In this document: positions 7,136 to 17,363 of the stretch, piece by piece
How positions within the stretch are numbered: position 1 is the first letter of the stretch
Layout of the letters: every line of letters starts with the position of its first letter
From: Bradyrhizobium sp. U87765 SZCCT0048
Lineage (GTDB): Bacteria > Pseudomonadota > Alphaproteobacteria > Rhizobiales > Xanthobacteraceae
DNA length: 64,000 nucleotides
NCBI RefSeq assembly: GCF_018131225.1
Contig: NZ_JAFCMM010000003.1
Location: 632,001 to 696,000 of the forward strand
Direction: 5' to 3'
Notes under the pieces: generated by a model
What the model saw: the letters and a program-made list of their open reading frames with translations, nothing else
What the model was told of the DNA's origin: nothing
The model's database searches: none
Position numbers and translations under genes: made by a program

Positions 7136-8773
7136 TCAGGCCGAGCGCGCCAGTGCGCCGTCGATCATCGCCACCGCATTGCTGAGGCCGTAGACCGCGA
7201 CGAAGGAGCCGAAGCGCGGGCCCTTCTCCTGTCCCAGCAGCACCTGGTAGAGCATGTTGAACCAGTCGAGCGACACGCCGGGACGGCCGTCCTTGCCCTT
7301 CTTGGCATGGTCGAGGAACGGATCGCGGCGGCCGATCTCGTAGACGACGTTCTGGATGTCCTCGGCGGTCGCCTCGGCCGGCAACTGCGACAGCGCATCG
7401 CGCAGGTCGGACAGCGCGACGCGTTCTTCCGCTGTCGGTTCGCGGAACTGCTTCGTCGGCGCGACGAAGTCGCGGTAGTAGTTGATGGCGTAGCCGACGA
7501 GGGCATCGAGCCTGGGATGGGTCTGCGGCGTCACCCCCGGGCGGTAGCGGCCGATGAAGCCCCACAGCGTCTCGGCGTTCTCCGCGTTCGACGACGACAC
7601 CAGCGTCAGCAGCAACTGGAAGGTGACGGGCATGTCCGCCGGCGGCGGGTTGCCGCCGTGGATGTGCCACACCGGATTGGCGAGGCGCTGCTTGCCGTCC
7701 TGTCGGCCATAGCCATCGAGGAACTGCTGGTAGTCGTCGACGTTGCGCGGGATGACGTCGAAGTACAGCCGCTTCGCCGCCTTGGGCTCGCGGTACATGA
7801 ACAGCGACAGCGATTCCGGCGAAGCGTAGCGCAGCCACTCCTCGATGGTGAGGCCGTTGCCCTTGGACTTCGAGATCTTCTGGCCCTTGTCGTCGAGGAA
7901 CAGCTCGTAGTTGAAGCCCTCCGGCGGCGTGCCGTCGAGCGCGCTGCAGATCTTGCCCGAAAGCTTGACGGAATCGATCAGGTCCTTGCCGGCCATTTCG
8001 TAATCGACGCCGAGCGCGGTCCAGCGCATCGCCCAGTCCGGCTTCCACTGCAGCTTGCAGTGGCCGCCGGTGACCGGCACCGTCACCCGCTCGTTGGTTT
8101 CGGGATCGTCATAGGAAATCGTGCCGGCCTCGACGTCCTGTGCCACGATCGGCACCTGCAGCACCACGCCGGTGCGCGGGCAGATCGGCAGGAACGGCGA
8201 GTAGCTCGCCGCGCGCTCCTCGCGCAGCGACGGCAGCATGATCGCCATCACCTTGTCGAAGCGCTCCAGCACCTTGAGCAAGGTCGCGTCGAACCGGCCG
8301 GACGTGTAGTAGTCCGTCGAGCTCGCGAACGCGTAATCGAAGCCGAACGCATCGAGGAAGGCGCGCAGCCGCGCGTTGTTGTGCTCGCCGAAGCTCGGAT
8401 GGGTGCCGAACGGATCGGGCACGCGCGTCAGCGGCTTGCCGAGATGCGGAACGAGCAGATCCTTGTTCGGGATATTGTCAGGCACCTTGCGCAGGCCGTC
8501 CATGTCGTCGGAGAACGCCAAGAGGCGCGTCCTGATCTTGTCCTCGGTCAGCACGCGGAACGCATGGCGCACCATGCTGGTGCGCGCGACCTCGCCGAAC
8601 GTGCCGATGTGCGGCAGCCCCGACGGCCCATAGCCGGTCTCGAACAGCACTTCGTCCTTCGGCTTTTTCTTCAGACGGGCGACGATCAGCTTCGCCTGCT
8701 CGAAGGGCCATGCGTTGGACTGTTCGGCCAGCGCCCGCAACTCGCTCGCGGTGCCGGGGATTTCGTTCGACAT
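7136..8773 (-). CDS. lysS: Lysyl-tRNA synthetase, class I
   Basis: 545 residues from ATG 8773, which has an AGAGGA ribosome site upstream; a longer in-frame start at 8815 is less likely. The enzyme charges tRNA-Lys. It is the class I (archaeal-type) enzyme usual in alphaproteobacteria, unrelated to E. coli LysS. The HIGH-like motif is 'GPSGLPHIGTFGE' near residue 50 and the KMSKS motif is 'KISKSKGNG' in the middle. The C-terminal part is helical, as expected for the anticodon-binding region. It is an essential housekeeping gene with its own promoter region between 8774 and 8887. Confidence 0.96.
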   Translation of the reverse strand: MSNEIPGTASELRALAEQSNAWPFEQAKLIVARLKKKPKDEVLFETGYGPSGLPHIGTFGEVARTSMVRHAFRVLTEDKIRTRLLAFSDDMDGLRKVPDNIPNKDLLVPHLGKPLTRVPDPFGTHPSFGEHNNARLRAFLDAFGFDYAFASSTDYYTSGRFDATLLKVLERFDKVMAIMLPSLREERAASYSPFLPICPRTGVVLQVPIVAQDVEAGTISYDDPETNERVTVPVTGGHCKLQWKPDWAMRWTALGVDYEMAGKDLIDSVKLSGKICSALDGTPPEGFNYELFLDDKGQKISKSKGNGLTIEEWLRYASPESLSLFMYREPKAAKRLYFDVIPRNVDDYQQFLDGYGRQDGKQRLANPVWHIHGGNPPPADMPVTFQLLLTLVSSSNAENAETLWGFIGRYRPGVTPQTHPRLDALVGYAINYYRDFVAPTKQFREPTAEERVALSDLRDALSQLPAEATAEDIQNVVYEIGRRDPFLDHAKKGKDGRPGVSLDWFNMLYQVLLGQEKGPRFGSFVAVYGLSNAVAMIDGALARSA

Positions 8774-8887
8774 TACATCCTCTTTCGTTCGCGCCGGTGC
8801 GCAAGGAACTGTCATATCCGGCCAGAGGCGCGGCGTGAAGCCGCTGCGGGACCGTTGTTCGGGAGATCAGCTCCCGCATGGAGTGGT

Positions 8888-9880
8888 TCAGAACGGGCTG
8901 ACCGAGAAGTAGCGCAGCCACAGGTCGGTGTAGCGGCCTTTTTCCCAGATCCGGAACATCGCCCAGTTCAGGGCCTGGCGCAGCACGTCGTTGCCCTTGC
9001 GAACGGCGATGCCGACCCCCTCGCCGAAATAGCGGCTCTCGACGAACGGGCCGCCGCTGAAGGCGCAGCACTCGGCGGAATCGGTGCCATTGATCCAGAA
9101 CGCCAGCGAGATGGCGTCGCCGAAAATCAGGTCGACGTCGCCCTTGCGCAGGGCGGTGCGCAGCGCCTCGTCATCGGCGTAGCCGACGATCTGCGCATCG
9201 GTGAACTGTGATTTCAGGAAGGCTTCGTGCGCGGAGCCGGCGATGGCGCCGACTTTCTTGCCCTCGAGGTATTCGGGGCGAATCTCCGCCATCACCGCGT
9301 CACGCCGCGACACGAAGCGCGCGGGCGCACGGTAATAAGGGTCGCTGAAGTCGACCTTGGCGCGCAGCTGCGGCGTCGCCGCGAGCGAGGCGACGATGGC
9401 ATCACCGCGGTTGCTGGTCAGCGAGTCCACCAGCGTCTCGAAGCGCCGCATCTGGATGGTGCAGGTGACCTTGATCTCTTCGCAGATCAGGCGGGCGAGG
9501 TCGACATTGAAACCGGCCGGGTTGCCGTCGGGCCCGGCGAAGTTGAACGGCGGATAGTCGGTTTCCGTCAGAAACCTGATCACTGTCAGACGACTGAGGT
9601 CGGGCCGATCCGGGCGGCGACGCGGGTCCCAGAAGCCGGGAACCGCCTGGGGGGCGACCTGAGCACCCGGCGCAATCGTTGCCGGCTTGCTGGCCGGTGC
9701 CCCCGCAGGTGCCGGAACCGCAGTCGGCGGCGGGGCGCCCTGGGCCACGGTCTCGGCGCCAGCGGCGACGCTCAGCAGGCCGAGGCCGCACAACGCCGCC
9801 AACATGGCTCCCGCCCGGCGCGCAAAGCGCGCGGGCTCAGCCGATCCGGACGGAAAGCGCCTGACGGGAACCATCTGCAT
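8888..9880 (-). CDS. Periplasmic amino-acid-type solute-binding protein, family 3
   Basis: 330 residues. A long signal region (to about residue 43, cleavage near 'AAGAETVAQ') is followed by a Pro/Ala-rich linker of about 40 residues. A family 3 binding fold comes next: 'FLTETDYPPFNFAGPDGNPAGFNVDLARLICEEI', then 'ATPQLRAKVDFSDPYYRAPARFV', 'VGAIAGSAHEAFLK', and 'GVGIAVRKGNDVLRQALNWAMFRI'. Such proteins deliver polar amino acids or related ligands to an ABC permease, but no permease or ATPase gene is adjacent, so this is an orphan binding protein. A signalling or scavenging role is possible. The Pro-rich linker is longer than usual. Confidence 0.85.
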   Translation of the reverse strand: MQMVPVRRFPSGSAEPARFARRAGAMLAALCGLGLLSVAAGAETVAQGAPPPTAVPAPAGAPASKPATIAPGAQVAPQAVPGFWDPRRRPDRPDLSRLTVIRFLTETDYPPFNFAGPDGNPAGFNVDLARLICEEIKVTCTIQMRRFETLVDSLTSNRGDAIVASLAATPQLRAKVDFSDPYYRAPARFVSRRDAVMAEIRPEYLEGKKVGAIAGSAHEAFLKSQFTDAQIVGYADDEALRTALRKGDVDLIFGDAISLAFWINGTDSAECCAFSGGPFVESRYFGEGVGIAVRKGNDVLRQALNWAMFRIWEKGRYTDLWLRYFSVSPF

Positions 9881-9945
9881 GCGGGCGTTATAGACGATCC
9901 GGCGTCGTTCGCGAGAGCGATCGGGCCTTCAGAGGCTCGATCCGA

Positions 9946-10539
9946 TCAAATATACCGCTTGAGGTCCGCGGCCGCCTCTTCCGGTTTGCGCTTGAGGTTG
10001 AACGGCGCCACGAACCGGCCGTTCCGGTCCATCAAGTAGATCAGGGCCGTATGGTCCATGGTGTAGTCGCCATCCTTGAGCGGCACCTTCTTGGCATAGA
10101 CGCGGTAGGCCGAGATGACCTTGGCGACGGCATCGGAATTACCGGTCAATCCCTTGAGGTGCGGATCGAAGCTCGACAGGTAGTCCTTCATCGCCGCCGG
10201 CGTGTCGCGCTCCGGGTCGACCGACACGAAATAGGCGTTCACCTTGTCGGCGTCGCTGCCCATCGCCCGCAGCACCTCGGAAATCTCGAACAGCGAGGTC
10301 GGACAGACGTCGGGGCAATGGGTGAAGCCGAAGAAGATCAAGGTCGGCTTGCCCTGGAGGCTCTTCTCCGTGACGGGCTGGCCGGCCTGGTCGCTGAGCT
10401 GGAACGGACCCCCGATCGCCGCGGGCGCCGTGGCGCCGCTGAAGCCGCCGAGCAGCCACAGCGTGGCAAGAAGGCCGATGGCGAGGCTCGCCGCGAATGC
10501 CGCCACCACAACAAGCGGGCGCGCCGTCCGATCCGTCAT
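9946..10539 (-). CDS. SCO1/SenC family copper chaperone
   Basis: 197 residues with one N-terminal membrane anchor (about 9-32) and a periplasmic thioredoxin-like domain. The copper-binding motif is 'FGFTHCPDVCPTSLFEIS' (CxxxC), and the third ligand, His, is in 'DYTMDHTALIYLMD'. SCO proteins deliver copper to the CuA or CuB site of cytochrome c oxidase. The gene sits 18 bp after a small membrane-protein gene. No cytochrome oxidase genes are in the window. Confidence 0.93.
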   Translation of the reverse strand: MTDRTARPLVVVAAFAASLAIGLLATLWLLGGFSGATAPAAIGGPFQLSDQAGQPVTEKSLQGKPTLIFFGFTHCPDVCPTSLFEISEVLRAMGSDADKVNAYFVSVDPERDTPAAMKDYLSSFDPHLKGLTGNSDAVAKVISAYRVYAKKVPLKDGDYTMDHTALIYLMDRNGRFVAPFNLKRKPEEAAADLKRYI

Positions 10540-10557
10540 GTCAATTCCCGTCTTTCA

Positions 10558-10740
10558 TCAGAAACAGGCGGCGATGCCAGCCGCCAGCACCTGGAAGAAC
10601 ACCGTCGTTCCGTAATGCATCCACAGCCCGACCGCGACAGCCAGCGCAAGACCAATCACGCCGAGCACGCAGGCCAGCACCACCGTGCGCAACCGCGCCG
10701 CGGTCCGATCATCGTCGGCCGCGGCCGTCGCATGCGTCAT
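10558..10740 (-). CDS. Small hydrophobic membrane protein upstream of SCO1
   Basis: 60 residues if started at ATG 10740 ('MTHATAAADDD'). ATGs at 10758 and further upstream are also in frame, and none has a strong ribosome site. The protein has a charged N-terminus and two hydrophobic segments (about 17-40 and 45-60). It lies 18 bp before the SCO1 gene on the same strand, suggesting a two-gene operon and a role in the inner membrane near copper delivery. No family was recognised. Confidence 0.5.
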   Translation of the reverse strand: MTHATAAADDDRTAARLRTVVLACVLGVIGLALAVAVGLWMHYGTTVFFQVLAAGIAACF

Positions 10741-10853
10741 GGCCGGATGTCGTGGCATCAGGTTCCAGATAGGTCGGACGCCGCCAGCAGGCAAGCATTA
10801 ACGCCGGAGCCCCGATCACGTCCTGCGGAGGGTGCGGCGGCAGAACCTGACGG

Positions 10854-11330
10854 TCAGTGGCCCGCCGGCGCCGGCTCGTGAGCCGAGGCCTGGGCGTCCA
10901 TGTAGCAGGGACGGTACATGCTGGTGAGTTCGCGCCCGCGCAGGAAGATCATCCGCGGCGTCAGGCCGCCCCGATGGCTGATCCAGCGTTTGATCCGCGC
11001 CGGATACATCGAATAGAGCATCTGCGTGGCTTCGGGATTGGTGACGGTCCGGCCGTCATTGCCGTAGTCCCACGCCGCATGAAAGCCGAGATTGGCCCGC
11101 GAGGTGACACAGATGCGGTCGTGCGGCACCGCGCCGAGCACGATGGTGCAGGCCGAAGCGCACAGGCCATCGATCATGACCATCTCGCCGGAACTGCGCA
11201 GGCCCTGATAGCGATCGACATAGGTTCCGATGCGACCGCCGCGATCATCGGAAATACGGACCACTGCATGGCTGGCTCCGATACCCGCGATCAGCAGCAC
11301 AGCTGCGAGCAACCCCGTGACGACCTTCAT
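10854..11330 (-). CDS. Exported ClpP/crotonase-like protein, COG3904-type
   Basis: 158 residues from ATG 11330, preceded by a GGGGGGA ribosome site. A signal peptide covers about residues 1-22. The core 'MVMIDGLCASACTIVLGAVPHDRICVTSRANLGFHAAWD' follows the pattern of predicted periplasmic proteins related to ClpP/SppA: a Ser in 'CxSACT' (Ser59) and a His in 'LGFHAA' (His84). These are candidate catalytic residues, but activity has not been shown for this family. Cys57 and Cys61 could form a disulfide next to the Ser. The gene is divergent from the Crp/Fnr regulator. Confidence 0.7.
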   Translation of the reverse strand: MKVVTGLLAAVLLIAGIGASHAVVRISDDRGGRIGTYVDRYQGLRSSGEMVMIDGLCASACTIVLGAVPHDRICVTSRANLGFHAAWDYGNDGRTVTNPEATQMLYSMYPARIKRWISHRGGLTPRMIFLRGRELTSMYRPCYMDAQASAHEPAPAGH

Positions 11331-11585
11331 TCCCCCGCCCCGTCCGACCGGAACAATCGAAATCAATCTGTCGTAAACGTCTTTCGATCGCGACGCTTTG
11401 TCCAGTGGCGCAATCCACGCGCGCCGATTTTCGGGCCGGGGTGTTGCGCGGAAGATGCAGTGCACACGCCGCGATCCCGAAGTGAGACAGCGATGCGTAG
11501 CGGCGCACATAATCCTGTATTTTTCGTTGCTGCCGGTTCCCGCCGACGGGGCTATGGTGCCCGGCCACAAGGTTCGCGCGCCGTG

Positions 11586-12272
11586 ATGCAGGCATTCGCC
11601 GACAATCCCTGGTTCAGGAGTCTCGCTCCCGCGGATGCGGAGGCGCTGCTGGCGGCCTCGACCCCGGTCACGCTGGCACAGGGCGCGCTGCTGTTCTGCC
11701 AGGACGATCCGTTCGACGCGCCGTTCGGCGCATTCTTCGGCGCCGTCTCCGGACGAATCAAGCTGTCGATCCTGCATCCCGCGGGCAAGGAGGTGATCCT
11801 GGCCGTGGTCGAGCCCGGCAACTGGTTCGGCGCGGGCCCGGTGCTCGACCACCGGCCGCGGGCCCACACCGCGACCGCCCTGAGCGACGTGGAGCTGCGT
11901 GCCGTCAGTGCGGCGCGGTTCGACGAGCTCATGCACAGCAACGGCTTCGCCCGTGCCATCGCCCGCCAGGTGGCCCAACGCCTGCGAATGGCCTACGGCA
12001 CGATGGGCGACAGCGCGCTGCTGAGCACGCAGGAGCGCATCATGCGGCGGCTGCGGGCGCTCGCCCACGGCGACATGACGCTGTCGGCCGACGGCCGCAG
12101 CACGGTCAGCGCATCGCAGGACACACTGGCGATGATGCTGGGCATCAGCCGCCCGACGCTCAACAAGGAGCTGCAGGCGCTCGCCAGGCGCGGCCTGATC
12201 TCACTGCGCTACGGCGAGATCGAACTCCACGAGGCCGCACGGCAGCGGAAGCCACGCCCGGCAAGGCCCTGA
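11586..12272 (+). CDS. Crp/Fnr family transcriptional regulator
   Basis: About 228 residues from ATG 11586. GTG 11583 and an upstream ATG at 11493 are alternatives, and the ribosome site is weak. The N-terminal cyclic-nucleotide-binding-like domain shows 'GRIKLSILHPAGKEVILAVVEPGNWFG'. The C-terminal winged helix shows 'STVSASQDTLAMMLGISRPTLNKELQALARRGLISLRYGEIEL'. The N-terminus has no Cys cluster, so it is not a classic Fe-S FNR. It lacks the full cAMP-binding signature, so its ligand is unknown. It is divergent from the exported ClpP-like gene and precedes the PhoD-type phosphatase. Confidence 0.88.
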   Translation: MQAFADNPWFRSLAPADAEALLAASTPVTLAQGALLFCQDDPFDAPFGAFFGAVSGRIKLSILHPAGKEVILAVVEPGNWFGAGPVLDHRPRAHTATALSDVELRAVSAARFDELMHSNGFARAIARQVAQRLRMAYGTMGDSALLSTQERIMRRLRALAHGDMTLSADGRSTVSASQDTLAMMLGISRPTLNKELQALARRGLISLRYGEIELHEAARQRKPRPARP

Positions 12273-12439
12273 GCCATCCGCGCGCGCCACCATCCGCCAA
12301 TTGATAAATCGCTGACAGTCCTCGCCGCCGCGGCGGCCTAAAGAGAGCGGCAGGTGGTGGCCTCCTTGACGGGGCCGTTTCCTGACAAGGCTGTTTCTTG
12401 GCAGGGCCTTGGTAGCGCCGCCGCGACCGGGAGGACGAC

Positions 12440-14089
12440 ATGGACAAGCATCGACGCCGCGCATCCGGGATCGGGCGCCGTGAATTCCTGGCATTGAGCG
12501 CCGGCGTTTCGGCGCTCGGCGTGCTTGGGCCTCAGGCCGGCGCGGCCCCCATCGCCCCCGCTCCGCCGACGGATGGCTGGAACCAGGGGCAGCTCGCCCA
12601 CCTCATCCCGACCGCCAGCCATGATCGCTTCCTGATCAAGGTCTCCTTCAAGGCGCCACTGGCCGGCACGCCGCAACTCACCGTCGACGGCCGGCACATC
12701 GACGGCGAGCGGACCGACAGCCAGGGACGCTTCTGGCGCTTCGATGCGACGTCGCTGCGGCCGGCAACGCGCTATGAGCTGCGCATCGTCGATGCCGGCG
12801 GCGCGCCGCTGTGCGACGCGTGGCCACTCGCGACTTTTCCCGCCCCGGATGCCACGCCCACGCGCATGCGTCTCGTCGCCTACACCTGTGCCGGCGGCTA
12901 TGACGGCGCGCGCTGGAAGGACAAGACCGGATTTCTTGACATGACGGCGCGCCAACGCCTGCTCGCCCGTGCCATGTCATACCGGCCGGACGCCGTCATC
13001 GCCAATGGCGACCACATCTACTGGGACATCGAGACCGCACTCAACAAGCCGTTCGCCCGGCTCGTCCGCGAGGATCTCTGGACGAGGTTCGGCGGCGCCC
13101 TCGACATCTCCGTGCCGATGCTGCATCCGCGCAACGCGGCGATCTTCCTCGGCGTGTGCGACTATCAGATCCCGGGGCTCTACGGCACCACACTGCGATC
13201 GACACCGGCATTCTTCCTGACCGACGACCACGACACCTTCGAGAACGACGAGTTCGACACCAAGGTCGCGACCCTGCCGCCGGATACCTACGGCACCCTG
13301 GGCGCCGAGCAGACCCAGCAGCTGTACTATCCCGAGTTCCTGCCCGACGCGAACCGTCCAGCCTGGTTGCCCGGGGGCGACAAGGCGCAGGCGCCGGCCG
13401 GCACCAACATCACGTTCGGCACGTTGCGCTACGGCAAGCTGCTCGAGGCCGTGCTGTACGACTGCCGGAGGTATGTGGACTACAAGGGGTCGCACGCGAA
13501 GATCCTTCCGCAATGGACCGAGGACTGGCTGGTGGCACGCACCCGCGCCGAGGACACCACGCATTTCATGCATGTGCCGTCACTGCCGTTCGCCTACTCC
13601 TCCGGCAAGCTCGGCGACTGGTATCCGGACGTGCTCGACGCTTCCGGCCGTCTCGTCCTCTATGAGGAGAAGGCGGGATGGCAACGCGGCTGGTTCGCGC
13701 AGCATCAGCGGCTCATCGCCGCCCTCGCCGCCCAGACACGGCGCGCGGGCGTGATCGTGCAGGGCGACTTCCACGCCAGCGCCGCAGGACAGATGACCCG
13801 CTCGGGAGACCTGTCGCTGGCCCATCCGGTCCATGCGGTCATGGCAGGCACTCTGGGAACGGGTGATCTCGGCTTTCCCTCGGCGTACCGCGGCATCGAA
13901 TCGATGCCCTCCCAGCTCATCGGCATGGAGCAGGCACTGAAGCCCACCGAGAAGAACGGCTTCACCATCATCGACGTCACCCCGGACAAGATGACCTTCA
14001 CCATGTTCCTGTGGCGCCCGCCCCAGCCCGTCGAGGACATCGACACCATGGCGCCGGCGCTGGTCTACGAGGTGCCGCGCAGGGCATGA
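12440..14089 (+). CDS. PhoD-like metallophosphatase, Tat-exported
   Basis: 549 residues. A twin-arginine signal ('GIGRREFLALSAGVSALGVLG') targets it to the periplasm through Tat, with cleavage after about residue 37. A Fn3-like N-terminal domain ends near residue 135. The metallophosphatase motifs are 'ANGDHIYWDIE', 'LTDDHDTFENDEFD' and 'VIVQGDFHASAAGQ', matching PhoD-type alkaline phosphatases/phosphodiesterases that use Ca2+/Fe3+. No tandem Pho box was seen in the 167-bp upstream gap, so PhoB control is unsupported. Confidence 0.87.
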   Translation: MDKHRRRASGIGRREFLALSAGVSALGVLGPQAGAAPIAPAPPTDGWNQGQLAHLIPTASHDRFLIKVSFKAPLAGTPQLTVDGRHIDGERTDSQGRFWRFDATSLRPATRYELRIVDAGGAPLCDAWPLATFPAPDATPTRMRLVAYTCAGGYDGARWKDKTGFLDMTARQRLLARAMSYRPDAVIANGDHIYWDIETALNKPFARLVREDLWTRFGGALDISVPMLHPRNAAIFLGVCDYQIPGLYGTTLRSTPAFFLTDDHDTFENDEFDTKVATLPPDTYGTLGAEQTQQLYYPEFLPDANRPAWLPGGDKAQAPAGTNITFGTLRYGKLLEAVLYDCRRYVDYKGSHAKILPQWTEDWLVARTRAEDTTHFMHVPSLPFAYSSGKLGDWYPDVLDASGRLVLYEEKAGWQRGWFAQHQRLIAALAAQTRRAGVIVQGDFHASAAGQMTRSGDLSLAHPVHAVMAGTLGTGDLGFPSAYRGIESMPSQLIGMEQALKPTEKNGFTIIDVTPDKMTFTMFLWRPPQPVEDIDTMAPALVYEVPRRA

Positions 14090-14193
14090 GGCGAATGTGC
14101 CCTTGCGCGGACGGACGGAAAACCGGCATCGTGGCTGGAAAGCCGGTCTGCGCGACGACGGCGTGCAAGCAATGTTGAAGGGGTGGGAAACCA

Positions 14194-15852
<1,659 letters not shown>

Positions 15853-15873
15853 CGCGTTTGCATCGCCGCAAAA

Positions 15874-15891
15874 CCTGTCACCGACGACAGG
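15874..15891 (+). repeat. Inverted repeat CCTGTC-N6-GACAGG upstream of MHS transporter
   Basis: Six-base perfect arms, 21 bp after the FAD dehydrogenase stop. A second imperfect stem (CCGCATCC / GGGTGCGG) follows at about 15907-15931. There is no T-run. This could be an operator or a processing hairpin between the two genes. Confidence 0.35.
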
Positions 15892-15980
15892 ATCACAGCT
15901 GATTTCCGCATCCTCTTGCAGGGTGCGGCAAAACCGCCCAGAGTGCTGCGAGAAAAGCAACCTCCGGGAGAGATCGGCCC

Positions 15981-17270
15981 ATGGCGACCGCACCCACGTC
16001 TTCCAAGCTTGCCACGGTCCTGCGGGTAACCAGCGGCAACTTTCTTGAGATGTTCGACTTCTTCCTGTTTGGATTCTATGCCACGCACATCGCGAAGGCA
16101 TTCTTCCCGGCAGAGAACGAAATCGCCTCGCTGCTGCTGACATATGTGACGTTCGGCGTCGGCTTCCTGATGCGTCCGCTCGGCGCGATCGTGCTCGGCG
16201 CCTATGTCGACCAGGTCGGCCGCCGCAAGGGACTGATCGTAACGCTGGCGATCATGGCGATGGGCACCATCCTGATCGCGTTCGTGCCATCCTACGCCAC
16301 CATCGGCATGATTGCGCCGATCCTGGTGCTGATCGGCCGCCTGCTGCAGGGCTTTTCCGCCGGCGTCGAGCTGGGCGGCGTGTCGGTCTATCTCTCGGAG
16401 ATGGCTCCGCCGAACCAGAAGGGCTTCTACGTCAGCTGGCAGTCGGGCAGCCAGCAGGTCGCGATCGTGTTCGCGGCGATCATCGGCTACGTGCTCAACA
16501 AGTCGCTGTCGCCCGCCGAGATCTCCGACTGGGGCTGGCGCATCCCGTTCTTCATCGGCTCGCTGATCGTGCCGCTGATCTTCATCATCCGCCGCTCGCT
16601 GCAGGAAACCGAAGCGTTCATGGCGCGCAAGCATCGCCCGACCACCGGCGAGATCTTCCGCTCCATCGCCGAGAACTGGCAGATCGTGATCGCGGGCATG
16701 CTGATGGTGGTGATGACCACGGTGTCGTTCTATTTCATCACAGTCTACACGCCCGGCTTCGGCAAGGTGCTCAAGCTGACGGAGATCAATTCGCTGATCG
16801 TGACGTTCTGCGTCGGCGTATCCAACCTGTTCTGGCTGCCCGTGATGGGCGCGCTGTCCGATCGCATCGGACGCAAGCCGATCCTGCTGACCTTCACCGT
16901 CCTGACCATCGTCACCGCCTATCCGGCGATGGCGTGGCTGACTGCGGCGCCATCGTTCGAGCGCATGCTGGCCGTCGAGCTGTGGCTGTCGTTCCTATAC
17001 GGCAGCTACAACGGCGCCATGGTGGTGGCGCTGACCGAGATCGTTCCGGCCAGCGTGCGCACCGCTGGTTTTTCGCTGGCCTACAGCCTTGCCACAGCGC
17101 TGTTCGGCGGTTTCACGCCGGCGGTCGCGACGACGCTGATCCAGCGCACCGGCAACAACGCCTCGCCGGCGCTGTGGCTGATCTTCGCCGCCGCCTGCGG
17201 CCTGGTCGCGACGCTGATGGTCTATCGCCGTGGCGAGTCCAACCGCGTCGTCGCCGCCGCGGCCGCCTGA
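15981..17270 (+). CDS. MFS transporter, metabolite:H+ symporter (citrate/tricarballylate type)
   Basis: 429 residues with twelve predicted membrane segments. Motifs of the MHS branch are clear: 'GNFLEMFDFFLFGFYATHIAKAFFP' in TM1, 'FGVGFLMRPLGAIVLGAYVDQVGRRKGL' spanning TM2-3, and 'GRLLQGFSAGVELGGVSVYLSE' in TM4. Members import citrate, tricarballylate or similar carboxylates with protons. The neighbouring FAD dehydrogenase recalls the tricarballylate utilisation pairing of a flavoprotein with TcuC, but this flavoprotein is longer and no TcuB-like Fe-S protein is present, so the substrate is left open. Confidence 0.88.
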   Translation: MATAPTSSKLATVLRVTSGNFLEMFDFFLFGFYATHIAKAFFPAENEIASLLLTYVTFGVGFLMRPLGAIVLGAYVDQVGRRKGLIVTLAIMAMGTILIAFVPSYATIGMIAPILVLIGRLLQGFSAGVELGGVSVYLSEMAPPNQKGFYVSWQSGSQQVAIVFAAIIGYVLNKSLSPAEISDWGWRIPFFIGSLIVPLIFIIRRSLQETEAFMARKHRPTTGEIFRSIAENWQIVIAGMLMVVMTTVSFYFITVYTPGFGKVLKLTEINSLIVTFCVGVSNLFWLPVMGALSDRIGRKPILLTFTVLTIVTAYPAMAWLTAAPSFERMLAVELWLSFLYGSYNGAMVVALTEIVPASVRTAGFSLAYSLATALFGGFTPAVATTLIQRTGNNASPALWLIFAAACGLVATLMVYRRGESNRVVAAAAA

Positions 17271-17363
17271 CGACACCTGGCGAGCGGCCGGCCCGCGGCC
17301 GCTTGCAAACCCGCCGCCCGCGCCGTCGGTCATCGCGACGCGAGCATAAAAACTGCCACGGTC

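Noticed and set aside
7307..9211. Plus-strand frame of 634 codons opposite lysS and the binding protein gene
   Set aside because: Shadow of two well-supported minus-strand genes; the translation is Arg/Ala/Val-rich low-quality sequence.
12295..12320. Possible FNR/FixK-like site (TTGAT...) upstream of the PhoD-type gene
   Set aside because: Only one half-site matches; the second half does not fit ATCAA at the right spacing.
12273..12439. Possible Pho box upstream of the PhoD-like phosphatase
   Set aside because: Only a single CTGTCA-like half-site on one strand; no second repeat at 11-bp spacing.
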